Positions 12,711 to 25,500 of a stretch of 64,000 nt of DNA are shown piece after piece; within the stretch, counting starts at the first letter, position 1, and every line of letters starts with the position of its first letter. The stretch is from Undaria pinnatifida (Eukaryota > Sar > Phaeophyceae > Laminariales > Alariaceae). The stretch spans positions 12,937,580 to 13,001,579 of the forward strand of contig JABAKD010000030.1 of assembly GCA_012845835.1 (NCBI GenBank), given 5' to 3'. The notes under the pieces were generated by a model. It saw only the letters and a program-made list of their open reading frames with translations, was not told the DNA's origin and ran no database searches. The position numbers and the translations under genes are program-made.

Positions 12711-13274
12711 CGCCTAGCCCAACACCGCGGGCCGCCTGGTGCGATCGATGCTGTGATCGTCGTAGTTTCCCCGCTGAATTCCCAAAAGGGTTCTAGTCCG
12801 ACAATACATGTGGCCCGTTCGCTTCTTCACCGTTGGAAGAAATCGTATGAACTTATTTTGCGGCAGCAGCTTGCCGCATACAATCAACGCCAGCAGCAGC
12901 AGCAGCCGCGGCAGCCAAAGAAGCAGCGGCAAGCAGGCAGGATAAACCGGGGCAACCAATTCGACGGCCTCTCCTTGAGACAACGACGGGTGTTTACCAC
13001 AGATTCGGCGACCTCGCCGACATAGGGTGTGACACTACTGAATGTCGGCCGTAGGCATCGGTTCACTTGGCTCTCGAGAATGACCCGTCCCCACGTACTT
13101 GAGATTGAGGTTGCCCTGACGGCGCCGCTAGTCGTCGCACTTCCGCTATCCGTCTGCGCGGGAGTGCCAGAAAAAAGGAGTGCATGGGGGGTGGGGCGTG
13201 TGACTTATTGCGCATGGACCATAGCAACCACGACGGCAACAACAGCAGCTATATACCTATATACAAGGCAACGA

Positions 13275-13412
13275 CAACATCCACAACACCAACACCAACA
13301 CCAACACCAACACCAACACCAACACGACTATCACCACCACCACCACCTACAACAACAACAGCAACAACAACAACAACGACAACCACAACCACAACCACAA
13401 CCACAACAATTC
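13275..13412. repeat. Compound CAACAC / CAC / CAA / CAACCA microsatellite
   Basis: Purine-poor simple repeats in succession. The plus-strand frames translate as Gln/His or Thr runs and are not taken as genes. Confidence 0.85.
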
Positions 13413-13602
13413 TGATGATGTTTTTCTCGCGTGCGATTGACGGAGTGAAAACCTTCCATCACGTTGCATTAATATTTGATGGGCTTGATTTGTCGTCGAC
13501 CGTTGGTGTTGCGCTGTTCTGGTTTCCTTTCCAATTTACCCCGCCTTGGCTTCATACTTTTTACACCAGTAGTAAGAACTCAGCCCCCGCGAAGTTGCCG
13601 TA

Positions 13603-13776
13603 CGTGCAAGGTTTTTCGATTTGCACGTAACTTCAACAGCGCTGCCAGACCAACCCGACCCCAGACCTGACCCTAACCCTAACCCCAACCCAACCCTTTG
13701 GGGGGGCTCGACGTCTGCTCTCGAGGTCGGCAGGGGCAGTATTGAATTTACGTGCAAATCTGAAAACCTTGCACGC
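13603..13776. repeat. Inverted repeat enclosing a telomere-like tract
   Basis: The left arm at 13603-13636 (CGTGCAAGGTTTTTCGATTT onward) is the near reverse complement of the right arm at 13742-13776. About 105 bp lie between, including CCCTAACCCTAACCCCAACC, which resembles the TTAGGG telomere repeat. It could be a small foldback element that captured, or is built on, an interstitial telomeric repeat. Confidence 0.7.
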
Positions 13777-15161
13777 ACGGGCAATTGAACGCCTGGTCGT
13801 AAGAACTACCCAGGTATTCTCCCAGGACAGGCGTTAACGACCTCTAACGACCTCTAACGACCTCTCTCAAAGAGGATGCACTCTCCCCGTCTATCTGGAG
13901 ACATCAGAGAGAGGCAGCGGATGTATTTTATAACTAATTTTCAAGGACGTCAGCCGTGAGTTCGACGAATTTCAGGTCAATACTCATCTTTGCAAGCTGC
14001 GTTGTTGGTACTCGTAATATACTACAAGGTTCCCCTTCGGGAGGTGGACACGTGCCTCCCGGGGGCGACGCAAGTCGAATGACTACAACTAACTGATGAT
14101 GATGAAGTATTTTGCAGAAGGTGTATATCGGAGGGATGCGTAGTGGAAAGAATGTGGATAATATAATAAGATATCACAGACTTTTGGAGGAGGAGGGTTG
14201 GGATATTGCTGAGGCTCGGTGTGATAAGTTATTCGAAAGTCCACTCCGTATAACTGCGTGGCAGCAACTAATTCTACGTTTGTAGCATATATATGTGTAA
14301 GGCTGTGACATGAAGTGGAGATACTCTTCAACACTCGAATATGTAGTAGGTTGAGATCCAGCGACTTTCACAAGTTCTTGATTTGCTCCAGCTAAGATGC
14401 TGTCGTGGAAAGTGTTGAAACCTGATCCTGGGATAACGGTGTACAAATTGGTTGTGATGTGGGCAATAATATGTGCACGGACGATGTGATGTAAAGCTGG
14501 GTTGTTGTGCACACGACGCGAGATACATCTTTAAGTTAATAAACATGCACCATCACCAATCTCGGGAATAATGGACCATTGACCAGAATTGTTATTGTTG
14601 CCGCTGTTGTTGTCTTGATCATTTTCGCTGTCTGATGGGTTTGTACTGCTGCTGTCGCTGCTGTTAGAGGAATCATTGGTGTCAATTTGTTGTTTGTTTT
14701 CTGTGTCCAGTATTTTTCCCCGCGTGCTTATACCGATGTTTGTTGCCGATATGGTCTGTTGTGTGCACATCGGTACTTTTGCTTGGGTTGTGTTGCTACT
14801 TTATATCTCTTTATACAGGTTTCGCTACTGCTGTATGGTAACCACCGTGTCAATTGTGAGGGAAAACTCACAGTAATGACATAGTTCACGTCGTTGCAGC
14901 GGGTACATATACACCGCGCCCGCGTCTAGCAGTGCGGGAAAATTCTCTCGCAAATACATTTTGATGCCACCCCGATGTACGTGCGAGGACTAAAGTTCCA
15001 CCGTGTGTGTGTGTAGTAGACGTATTTAAGCCTGACGATATGCCAATATTTTAGGCTCTAAACCAAATTAAGCCCTGTCGTGTTTTAAATGTCTACAAAA
15101 TAGGTCTATTTTATCGACCTACACGACCACGGCAGACCACGGTGAGATGTGGATTTTCCCA

Positions 15162-15201
15162 AAATATGCACTTGGGCACATTTTGGCCCAAGTGCATATT
15201 T
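15162..15201. repeat. Perfect 16-bp stem hairpin with 8-nt loop
   Basis: AAATATGCACTTGGGC, loop ACATTTTG, then the exact reverse complement GCCCAAGTGCATATTT. It lies in intergenic DNA downstream of VPS16 with no T-run typical of a terminator. It could be a small foldback relic or part of a structured RNA. Confidence 0.75.
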
Positions 15202-16245
15202 GAAGCAATTTTCCGAGTATTTTCCAGCAAACAACAGCATTTCAGACGACAAAAGCTCGAGGAAACATCAGACGGATGCCTACATTTCGAGGGTGGAAAT
15301 TGAACCGGGTTGAGGGCCAGTCCTGCTGTGCTGCTGTACTGACTGCCACACTGAGGCACACCGAAGGCGGCAGACGCCTGCGAGGTATCCTACATATGAA
15401 GCGAGTATGGAGTACGAAGCACTCAATGTTTTTGCCAGTCACCAGTTATTTGTTTTGGCCGTTTGTTCAAGCTCGCACAGCATGGTATGGGCAGGGGAGG
15501 GTATTTCTCGAAGTTTCCACCCACTCATGTATGTGCTGACTCATGACATAAATCGTCGTCTTGCCATCTGCGTCTGGAGTAGTGCAGAAGTATCATGGCC
15601 TATTTTCAAGTAGTTTGATCTTTCCTCGGCTTTTCTTTTTATGCGTACTGAAAGAGACCACTATTTCGAGTTTCAGACATATGGTGTTTTTTTTATGCGT
15701 TTAAGGTCGAAATATCGAATGGCCTAGCTCTTCCAGTTGGAAGTACTTAAGACCAAACCTCGAGGCTTAAATACGTCTAGTGTGTGGTTGCCCGGGGACA
15801 GAAGTGTCTCATACCCCGCAAAATAGAGCCAGTCTCGGCGGCTTTCCGCGGCCATAGCTCGCGCCACGGACGTCCCATGAGCCCGGCACACGGCTGATAA
15901 TATACCGACGGGTAGTCTGATCGCATTGCAGAAGAAAGCACACAAAAAAACTCTGCGCCGGCGGAGAAAAAGGGACGGACTAGGCAAAAAAATCAAAATG
16001 GTACATATGCATATATGAGTGAGTTTTTATTGGGAGGTGTCTTTGTACAAACAAACAAAAGATAACAACCAACCGGCTTTTAGATTGTCTCAAGCGGTTT
16101 TAAACACGGCTTCGTTACACTTCGCGCTCAAGAATCCCAAGGCAGGATGCTCTACCGCTACTGGCCAACCATAAAAGAAGACTGCGAGCTGACTTCTTTA
16201 GTAAAATTTTCATAAAAGACCAGGTAAAAAATAGGCGAAACCTAC

Positions 16246-19200
16246 CTGGGGTCCTTCAGTCTCGCTGCCGCCTCCGCCGCCTTCTCCCAAGACTTGGTTT
16301 CCAGGTACAAGTCATACCGATCCTCAACTTGAGGTATCTGCTCAACATCGAGCGGTAGCGACGACGATTGGGGCGGGGTTAACAGCGGAGTATCCCTGGT
16401 CATGAAATGAGGCGTCGTTCCGCGGGGGTGGGGGTATTTTCACCACTGAAGAATGATTCCGCTCTAAATCCGAGTGGTTTGTCCTACAAAACGAGGGTGT
16501 ACTTATGAATGGATTAAAAAAACAAAAAACGCGTCTGCAAACGGCCGGAAGGTGGTGCGATCGACTGTCACCCCAAGTGCATAGGTCTACAGCAAAGCCA
16601 GCTAACTATTTCTTAGCAATTATCAATTATTGTAAACCTTTGATTGGATACGAGACAGCTTTCAGCAGCTGTTCGTTTACAGGTTTACTCAGTACCGGTA
16701 CAGCCATGGTCTGTGCCGTGGCGTTCTGCACTGTAATCGATAATATTTCTTTTTTTCGCAGGTCGCTCTCACCCGCTCGATGTAACTGTCGATGTATCGC
16801 TCAGTGTCGTCGCCGAGCAGCCCCCCCTTGGACCCCCTCATGCAAGCCAGAGCGAATGGCTTGTAGCCGATGGGACTCTTCCGTTCTGCCCCAAACTTTC
16901 GGAGGGCTTCCCAATCCCCCACCGACGCTAGGGCCTGCCGCATCATATTGGTTTGCCGTTTAGATGTGTTCGCGGCACGACACATCGAGGTAATTGATTA
17001 CGTCAGGCACGGGAATAACGGACCAACCACAGCGGGCATGAGCGCGAGTTCCCCCGCAAATTCGGCCCAGGGTAATAACCAGAGCGAGACACTTTGAGAC
17101 AAGCCACAAAGGAGGGGAAGGGGGGGGGTGTACTCAGTTTGTGCATGGCCGTAGTCATATGATCATAAACCCTCGCATCCCTACTATACCGGGACGGAGC
17201 ACGTCGGGTTTTCACCAACCAGGCAGACATTGCTTGCACCAAGCGCGAAGCTCCGTGAGGTGTTCGGCGAGTCGCATGAAGGGTGAACTGCATCCTTCCA
17301 AGAACCGCTCGTGAGACGGCCTTCGGCACCTTGTGCCTACTTTCTTGCTTATGGATGACAGCGCCAATGAGTTATACTTTGTTTTCTGGTTGTGGCCACT
17401 CCAGAGACAGCAATGGGTGTTACTATGTAACTGCCTCGTGGGTGCCTTACCATATTCACACTACGTAATGCGATCATTCCCCTTGTGCGGAGTTAGGGTT
17501 CTCCACCCCGTACAATATGATTTAACTCGATAACCATTATGGTGACCGCCAAAAAAATAAGTAAAAATAAATAAAAACGGTAGCCTGGTTGTCTAGCTCA
17601 CGCAGTGATTGACATGTTTTACAGTGTCGTTGCCAACCATCGTCAACCCCAATATACATATATATTTTTACACCGTCGGTGTCAACCGAGGCCAACTATT
17701 ATATATATATATTCTAAGAAGGGGGGGGAGGGGGGTGGGGGAGTGTACTCAGTTTGTGCATGGTCGTAGTCGTATGGCCATAGACCCTCGCATCCTTACT
17801 ATGCCGGAACGGAGCACGTCGGGTTTTCACCAACCAGGCAGACATTGCTTGCACCAAGCGCGAAGGCCATAGACCCTCGCATCCCTGCCATGCCGGGACG
17901 GAGCACGTCGGTTTTCAGCGAACAGGAAGGCATACATCCCTTGCACCAAGTGAGGGGAGAGGGGTATGGAGGGGGCAAGGGGGAATTGGGATGCCGGGAG
18001 GTTGCATGACACGCACCTTGATCTTGATGTGCCAGAAACGCTTGTCGGGCACCCGGAGCTTTTTCTGCAGGGCGGAAGCTTCGGCGAGATGGTTGCCATC
18101 CCGGCTTTGAACCCCCCCCGCCGGCGGCGTCGCCCCTACAACAATAAGGTGGAAGAGCGTCTCGCTAACTGACATGTCGACGAACACCTCCAGTCCGGTC
18201 TTGCGGTCCAGGTCGCTGTGCGCCGGCGCGTCAACGGCGACGCAGGCACCGGCACCGTGCAAAAGGTGTGACACGGACGGACGGACAGGAAGGAGGCTTA
18301 GAAAAAACAAGCATCCCTCCTTATCGCAGGATGAGTGAGACAGACGATTAAGACCGCCATTCTCGTGATAACCTTGAGTGATAAAATCAAGTTCCAGCTA
18401 ATGCGTTTGGTATTATTTTACTACGACCATTTCGAAGGCCCCTCCGTCTACACTCCGAGCTTATTACCCCTTTTTTTTGTTTTGGTAGGTGTTATTTTAG
18501 CCGTTTAGGTCGAGAATCTCTGGGCCCAAAAGAGTTGAGTTTTGGACAAATAGCTATGACACCTGGTGCAGTACTATTTATATACGAAGTAGTGTAGTGT
18601 AATATTAGTGTGATAGGGCACTTGCGCTCCTTCACTAGCAAGACGGAAGGGACGAAGGAACAAACGAGGACTGTGCCAAGAAATAAACCAGAAGAAACAC
18701 GCTTATGGCTCTTGTCGCTGCCGCAGCTACTCCTGACCCCCCCCCCACCCATAACCACCTACCGCGTTCCAGCGTCCACTCACCGCTGTATCTCCAACAG
18801 CTCCGCCTGCTCCTTGGTGCACGCCAGTTGAAACGCCAGGTCCTTCCGGTGCGCAAACAGTCCCTCGGCTTCCTTCATGCCCTCCAGCCTACCGTTAAGC
18901 CGCTCCTGCTCCCACCCCACCCCACCCCGACCCAACCCAAAATAAACCAAACCCAACACGCCAAACAGCATCGGTGACGACAAATACAATCAGCATCGGC
19001 GACAACAAACAAAGAGTACATTTAAAAAAAACGAGATTTTTTGTTTTTTGATCGTCACTTTTGCTTTCCACCTCACCTCAACTCGCAGGAGCGTTTACAC
19101 TCAAGCAAGGACCTTCTGGACACGCCGTGGGCTGCAAGCGCCTTCCCTTTTTACCCCTGTACATGGATTCACTTTTGTACCCAATTGCGTCGCGCGTAGC

Positions 19201-22200
19201 GTTCAGCTTTCCCACTTCTCGTTGACTTTCACCCAATTGGGCCAAGGCGCGCCTTGGCATTTGGTATACTACAAAATTCAATAAGTGGTACTTGGATACA
19301 TACCTGCCTGGTATATTAGTAGGGGGCGAAACAGGGAAGGCGACTCATGAGAATGACCTTGGGGTTAGCGAGGTCTTGTCCCGCACTATATTATAGTGTA
19401 CTGTCGTTCGACTTCAGCGGAGGGGGCGGGGCGGGGGGGGGGGGGGTAAGGAAAGGGGTGGCGGGGAAGGAATGGAGGCGCGGGGGGGGTCCAATCGGTC
19501 GGCGAAGGAAACGGTAGTTTATTTTCAGATAGTTAATCTTGCCTGTGTGTACGCCTGCTTGACCGCGAGTGTTCCAGCCTCTAGGTATTGCTTGCCGAAG
19601 GTGCACAGGTTGTGCAGCTTCTTGCGCTCCATGTAGCCCCCCTTCTCACGGTAGTAAACCTACAAAATACCAAGGAGAAACGCAAGTCTAATAATAAGGA
19701 TAAGGATAAGGATAAGGATGAGGATACGGATAAGCACAAGGATACGGATAAGTACAAGGACACGGGTAAGGATAAGGATAAGGATAAGGACAAGGGGACA
19801 CGGGTAAGGATAAGGATAAGGATAAAGACAAGGAAACGGATAAGGAAAAGGACAAGGATAAGGATACGAAATTAGATAACAGTAATTATATGGATAATGG
19901 TACGGATACAGATAAGGACGAGGAAAAGGATAAGGACAAGGGTAAGGATAGGGGTATGAGGACAAAGACAAGGATAAGCATAAGAGTAAGGATAGGACAA
20001 TGTCAACAACAAGGAAAGGGACTAGCAGAGGGGGGGGTGGGGGTCGAGGGAAGGGAAGAAAACAACAACTCTAACTCCACCCCCCCCCCTCCCCTCGCCC
20101 CTTTCCCCTCTCCCGTATTCCTTGTCCCTTCTCCCGTCGCGGCCCTCCAACATCCTAGCCATCCGCGTCACCTTAAGCAGGCGTAACGCCTCCGGGTGAG
20201 CGTGCATCAGCTCGCAAAACGCCTCCCTGCCCTTCTCCGACGTCCCTGCCTCCTGCTCTATGTGCCGAACGGACAGGTACACCAGGTCGTCCTCTCCCGA
20301 CAAGATGGCCTTTTTCAGCCCGAGGTCGTTTTCCCCCATGGAAAGCAACAGCGGAACCTGATGGCGGTTACCACCGCGAACCAAGGGTTCAACGTGCGTG
20401 CAATCGAGGGAGGGGGGAAGACGATGTGATATGGACTCACGTGGAGGGGAACAATACCAGCAAAAATAATGCGCCCCCCCGCCCCCCGCCCCCCGCCCCC
20501 CGCCCCCCCAACGTCATCCAAGACCGCCTATATACTTCGTATACCGTAATCAGGAAGGGAACGTCGCAACCCAATCAGACGAACCTAGGTTTGGGACAAA
20601 ATCGTATTCCAGCATATGGCCTGAACTACTACGCAACGCAAGAGGATGAACGCACAGGTCCCGACCGGGGCACGAAGCCTCATCCAATCCAACACAATTC
20701 TTACATTGAATCATTATTGAATGCAAATGGTCGGCAGCGTCAAAAACAAAGAGGAAACAAGGGCAAAAAGCGCCAAACGAAGGCCACAATAGCGCTAGCT
20801 GCTAGCCCAGCAGCTTTGGGAGTGCCTTGCGCTCTTGCGGTCTGCTTCAACGCGTGATCGTTCTTCCAGACGATTATTGCTCCGGGCACTGCCTACGAGG
20901 GGCTGGATCACGCTCGTAAGAGCTGTATGCCAGGTACATGTCACTCTCTCTCAAACAAAAAACCCGACACTATACGGAATATCTCGTAAACTTCTGTAAT
21001 CTCACGTCTTTGTTAGACCTATACCCGCTCTGATCAAGTTTCCAAATGGTAAAGTTTTCTGGATAAGAACCAAAAAATAAATGCCCTACGAAGCACTTGT
21101 TTTCTTCCAATGATGCTCGTTACGCTCGAAGAAACACGATTATGCTACTTTCATATTATTAAAAAAACAATTATGCCAAAGTAATTGCTCGCATAATTTA
21201 CGCCAGGTACCTGACAAGAAGACTAGCTTTTCTTCAACGGCGTTTGCAGTTTTCGTTTTATATTCACCTGGTCTTCCGCGAGAGGTTCGAGGTCCAGCAG
21301 CATCGTCGCCAGGCGTCGCCGCCCCGCTCGCTCAGCCGCTCGAGCCACCTCCGCGTAAGAAATCTGCCCGCAGGGTCGCAGCTTGTCTACCACTGCCTGA
21401 ATGGGAACAGAAACAAGAACATAAACCAATCAATTCATCCATTTCATCCGTGATCAGTCGAAATGAAGATTGTGAATTTTGAATGGAGCATCAAGTTTGC
21501 CCAGCGCTGCCCCCGCCCCCAGCGACATCATAGTAGCCTGGTCGCTCGACCAACCGGGTACGAGCACAACGCCCCCCCCCCCCCCGCGCCCTGAACTACC
21601 GCCTATCATCCATACCACCTACCACGTACCACCTACCAACCGCCAATTACCAACTACCACCTAGCACCGAACGGCGCGTGCTGAGATAGAAGAAAATATT
21701 TCGGTCATAATTTCCTGGGCATTTCACGGGCCATGATCCGGCTCACGTGCCGGACCAGGAGGCTTTCAAAACCTCGTGGTTTTAGTCGAGTTGGATCACG
21801 GGGTGTTGCCAATTCACGGATCGGATCGGATCGGGTCGGGTCAAGAGATTCTCAAATCTCACGGGTCGGGGTCGGGTCACCCTGACACCACCCGGGCTTA
21901 CCCTTCACAAAGTGATTTGACCCGTCAAAATCTTCCAGAAACTTCCGCCTGATGTGGCTCCTCTACTGTGAATAATAGAGCAATCCCTCCCTCTATAGTG
22001 CGGTACTAGCACTGCGGTATGGGTTGCAGTTTTTGTGGCAAGCGCTTCTGACAGTCTTGTATGATACCGCCATTCTGGTAATGTTTCTATGTGTTTATAA
22101 TGCGTTTGTAATGTGTTTGTACTGTAATGTGTTTGTAACATTGTAATGTGTTTGTGTCATACTGACCTGGAGTGAGGAACTACTAGCTTTTTTTATCATC

Positions 22201-22545
22201 ATGGTCTGATCATCATGGTCTGATCATCATGGTCTGATCATCATGGTCTGATCATCATGGTCTGATCATCATGGTCTGATCATCATGGTCTGGTCATCAT
22301 GGTCTGATTATCATGGTCTGATCATCATGGTCTGATCATCATGGTCTGATCATCATGGTCTGATCGTTTTACGAGCGTATGCGTTTCAGGACTAGTAGGC
22401 CATAGAAGCTTAATTAGGTTGGGCGAAGGAATGTCCTTTTGTATATTATTGGAAGTCTTATTTCGGGTGAGATGGTGAGGTCCTCGTCATATTTAGTAGG
22501 ACCTCAGAAAATACCAATGCACACCTACCGTGGGAGGGCTCTACT

Positions 22546-22585
<40 letters not shown>

Positions 22586-25500
22586 CTAACAGCAACACTA
22601 TCACGAACACTAACACTAATACCAACACTAAAACTATCACTAACACTAACACTAATACCAACACTAACACTAACACTAACACTAACACTAACACTAACAC
22701 TAACACTAACACTATTGATAACACTAATACTAACACTAATACTAATGCTAATACTAAAACCAACACTAAGTAATACTAAGAAATATTAAGTAATACTAAG
22801 TAATACTACCGCTGCACCCCTACCGTGGGATGGCTCTACTGATACTAATGCTAATACTAGCACTAAGTAATACTAAGTAATACTAAGTAATACTAAGTAA
22901 TACTAAGTCATACTAAGTAATACTAAGTAATACTAAGTCATACTAAGTAATACTAAGTAATACTAAGTAGTACGGAGTACTAAGTAGTACTAAGTAATAC
23001 TAAGTAATACTAAGTAACACTAAGTAATACTAATATTTAAATAGCAATACTTGAATAGTAATAGTGAATTCATTGTGAAGTCATAGTAAAATCATAGTGA
23101 AGTCATAGTGAACTAATGACCACACTGCCCGATTTATAGTGTACTTACGATATTCTATTCGTTTTGTGCGAAGGCCATGGCATTGCTCATCCGGTTGCAC
23201 TTTCTCTTTTGGTCGAAGTCAGTGTTTCTGTTGGGTACAGAGCTTCCCAAGTCAGACGCCTCAGGAAAAATACGTGCACCCCCATCATCGCGTCCTAGCG
23301 GCTACCATGCTGCTACCTTCCATCTACCGCTTAACAACTACCACCTACCGCTTCTAACCGCCACCGCCTACCCCCACCCCCCACCCCAGCTACCGCCTTA
23401 CCCTAGTCAACTCCTCGTCTGTCGGCGCATCTGCCGACCCCGTCGCTCCACCCCCCGAGCAAGCCTTGACTATCTTTCGGCATGCCCAATGCACGGCCAC
23501 ACGGTCGCGTCTCAATCTTAGGTGTTCGCAGACTCGAACGGCCAGGAGGTGGTGGTGGCGCATAGCCAGCCGGTCCACTAGTACCTACAAGCATTCCGTC
23601 GACCGGAGAGCACGGGGGGTTGGGGGGGGGAGGTAAGAGATACTGGTATACGAGAGATCATGATGTTTTCCCAAAGGGATATATAGTTGGGGAGGGGGGG
23701 GTATGTTGCTGTGGTTCTCACATCAACAAATTGACATAATCTAGTCTGTGGTCATAGGACATAACTCTGGCGTCGAATAATGACTATCAGGAAAAATCAT
23801 AAAAAAGGAGGCACACGCAACTAAAGCAGATCGTAGGACTCAGAAATATTATCAAAACGAAATCAGAAGTCGTATGATACCTCAGGTGTAAGCCTGTCGT
23901 ACTGGTGGGAGGTGATGGGCATGCCCGCTGCCTTGTGCCTGCAGTTGTTAAGGACCCTCAGCTTGCGGCAGCATTCCACGAACTCATCGCTATCGTAGTC
24001 GGACAGGAAGCTCTTCCCGTAGCCCGCCGCCCTCATCAAAGCCTGCAGCACATCACAAGGCAACGATATTTCCTTTTGTTTTGGTGGCAGAAAAAAACAA
24101 AAAAAAAATATATAACAAAGCGAAACACAACGAGAAGACGAACAAAAACCGTTTAGAAAACCAAGCGAAAAAAATCGGAAAAAATCGAAACACGGCCTCA
24201 TCAGGGACAGCCACCATCAAACAGATATACAGTCGTAGTAGATAGGTACTATTGATAATACACGAGTACGATCGTACACGTCTATTCTACATAAATCTAT
24301 ATATCTTAGTTCGCTTATCACATATGCACATCCTTACGTCTGGGGATATCTCCCGCCTCTGACCGCCTTTCCGCGCGGTTTCTTCGCTGAGGCGTGCCCC
24401 CGCCTCGCCTGCAACCACCGGCTCAGCTGATCCGCCCGCTCGGCGCCGTAGCGCGCGCGCGAGGCCTCGACGTCGAGATCTACGACGAGATCTCCGAAAA
24501 ATCGTGCCCTGTGAGACGTTTGGTGCGTAGTCTGCACACAGGGCTAATGTCTTCGCGTTATTTCTTCGGTACGTGTTCTCTGACCTCCGACACACGGGGG
24601 GGGGTCGATTACCTGGCCGGCGTTGCCATTGCAAAGGCCACTAAGCGAGGTTTGTGCTAGGATCTGGGGAAGAAAAGTTCGTAATCCCCGAGAACACATG
24701 CCACCCAGGCGTAGTGGAGAACTGCGAAGTCTACAGCAGCACGTATACATGTACATGATGTACAGCAGTAGCTGAAGCTATGATGAGCCTGCAGCATCAC
24801 GAAGCTACAAATGGTATATGCACAGCAGCATCACGAAGCTACAAATGGTATATGCACAGCAGCATCACGAAGCTACAAATGGTATATGCACAGCAGCAGC
24901 TGTGGCCGCGCCTTTCTGCGTAGCAACGCAGAGCGTCACCCAGCTGGGGTGAACCGCCATGCTCTCCCATAATTTCCAGGCTGCCTTCTCGCATTGTTCC
25001 GCCGCACACGGGAAATCGGGAAAAATTTGTCGGCATTTTCCCTTTAACTTTCCAGTATCTCCCATATATGAATTAACAAACTTCGTCTAACTCTTGGCAT
25101 TACTTCTTACCCTCTTAATATTTACTATCCTGCGCTGCGACCGGCGGCCGTCCAGGCCGCCGGCGTAGCCCCTTGTACCTGGTATGATATATCCGTTGTT
25201 CCGTAATGAAGTCAAATCCGGCTTTCATTTACGCAGTACATTAATAGTAAATACGAACATGGGGAAAAAAACGATACAGCAGTACGATACAAGTAGTAGG
25301 CATTATTCATAATACCTTATACTGCCAATACGCGTATAAATCTGCGTTCTTTCCTCGCGCTGTGACTCGCGCTGAAAGGAAAAAAAACAAGCAAAAACTT
25401 AAACAAACCAACAAACAATCACACAAAAACAAACCAATAAGCAAACCAATAAGCAACCGGCAGGGTAAAAAAAAAGCAAGCGGAGGTGGGTACGGGCAAG

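Larger units (their letters stand above)
8709..16241. other. Intergenic region without a supported gene
   Basis: Between the kinase stop and the end of VPS16 the open frames are short or simply translate low-complexity repeats (poly-Gln/His near 13290-13410). Contents seen: a GGTTGGTT-rich tract at 9070-9160, a palindrome cluster near 9400-9520, minisatellites at 9965-10200 and 12365-12590, CAA/CAC microsatellites, an inverted repeat at 13603-13776 and a hairpin at 15162. The two convergent genes end here, so polyadenylation signals must lie within it, but I could not assign them. Confidence 0.6.

Noticed and set aside
13029-13630. Poly-Gln/His open frames resembling a transcription factor tail
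   Set aside because: Pure microsatellite with no domain and no splice context.
19588-19971. Lys/Asp-rich plus-strand and Tyr/Pro-rich minus-strand open frames
   Set aside because: Translations of the GGATAA repeat; the true coding sequence there is VPS16 exon 13.
22187-22366. Possible CRISPR-like array
   Set aside because: The 14-bp units are directly adjacent with no spacers, in a eukaryotic intron.
22439-22789. Thr/Leu-rich and Val/Leu-rich open frames suggesting membrane proteins
   Set aside because: Products of AAC and ACTAAC repeats.
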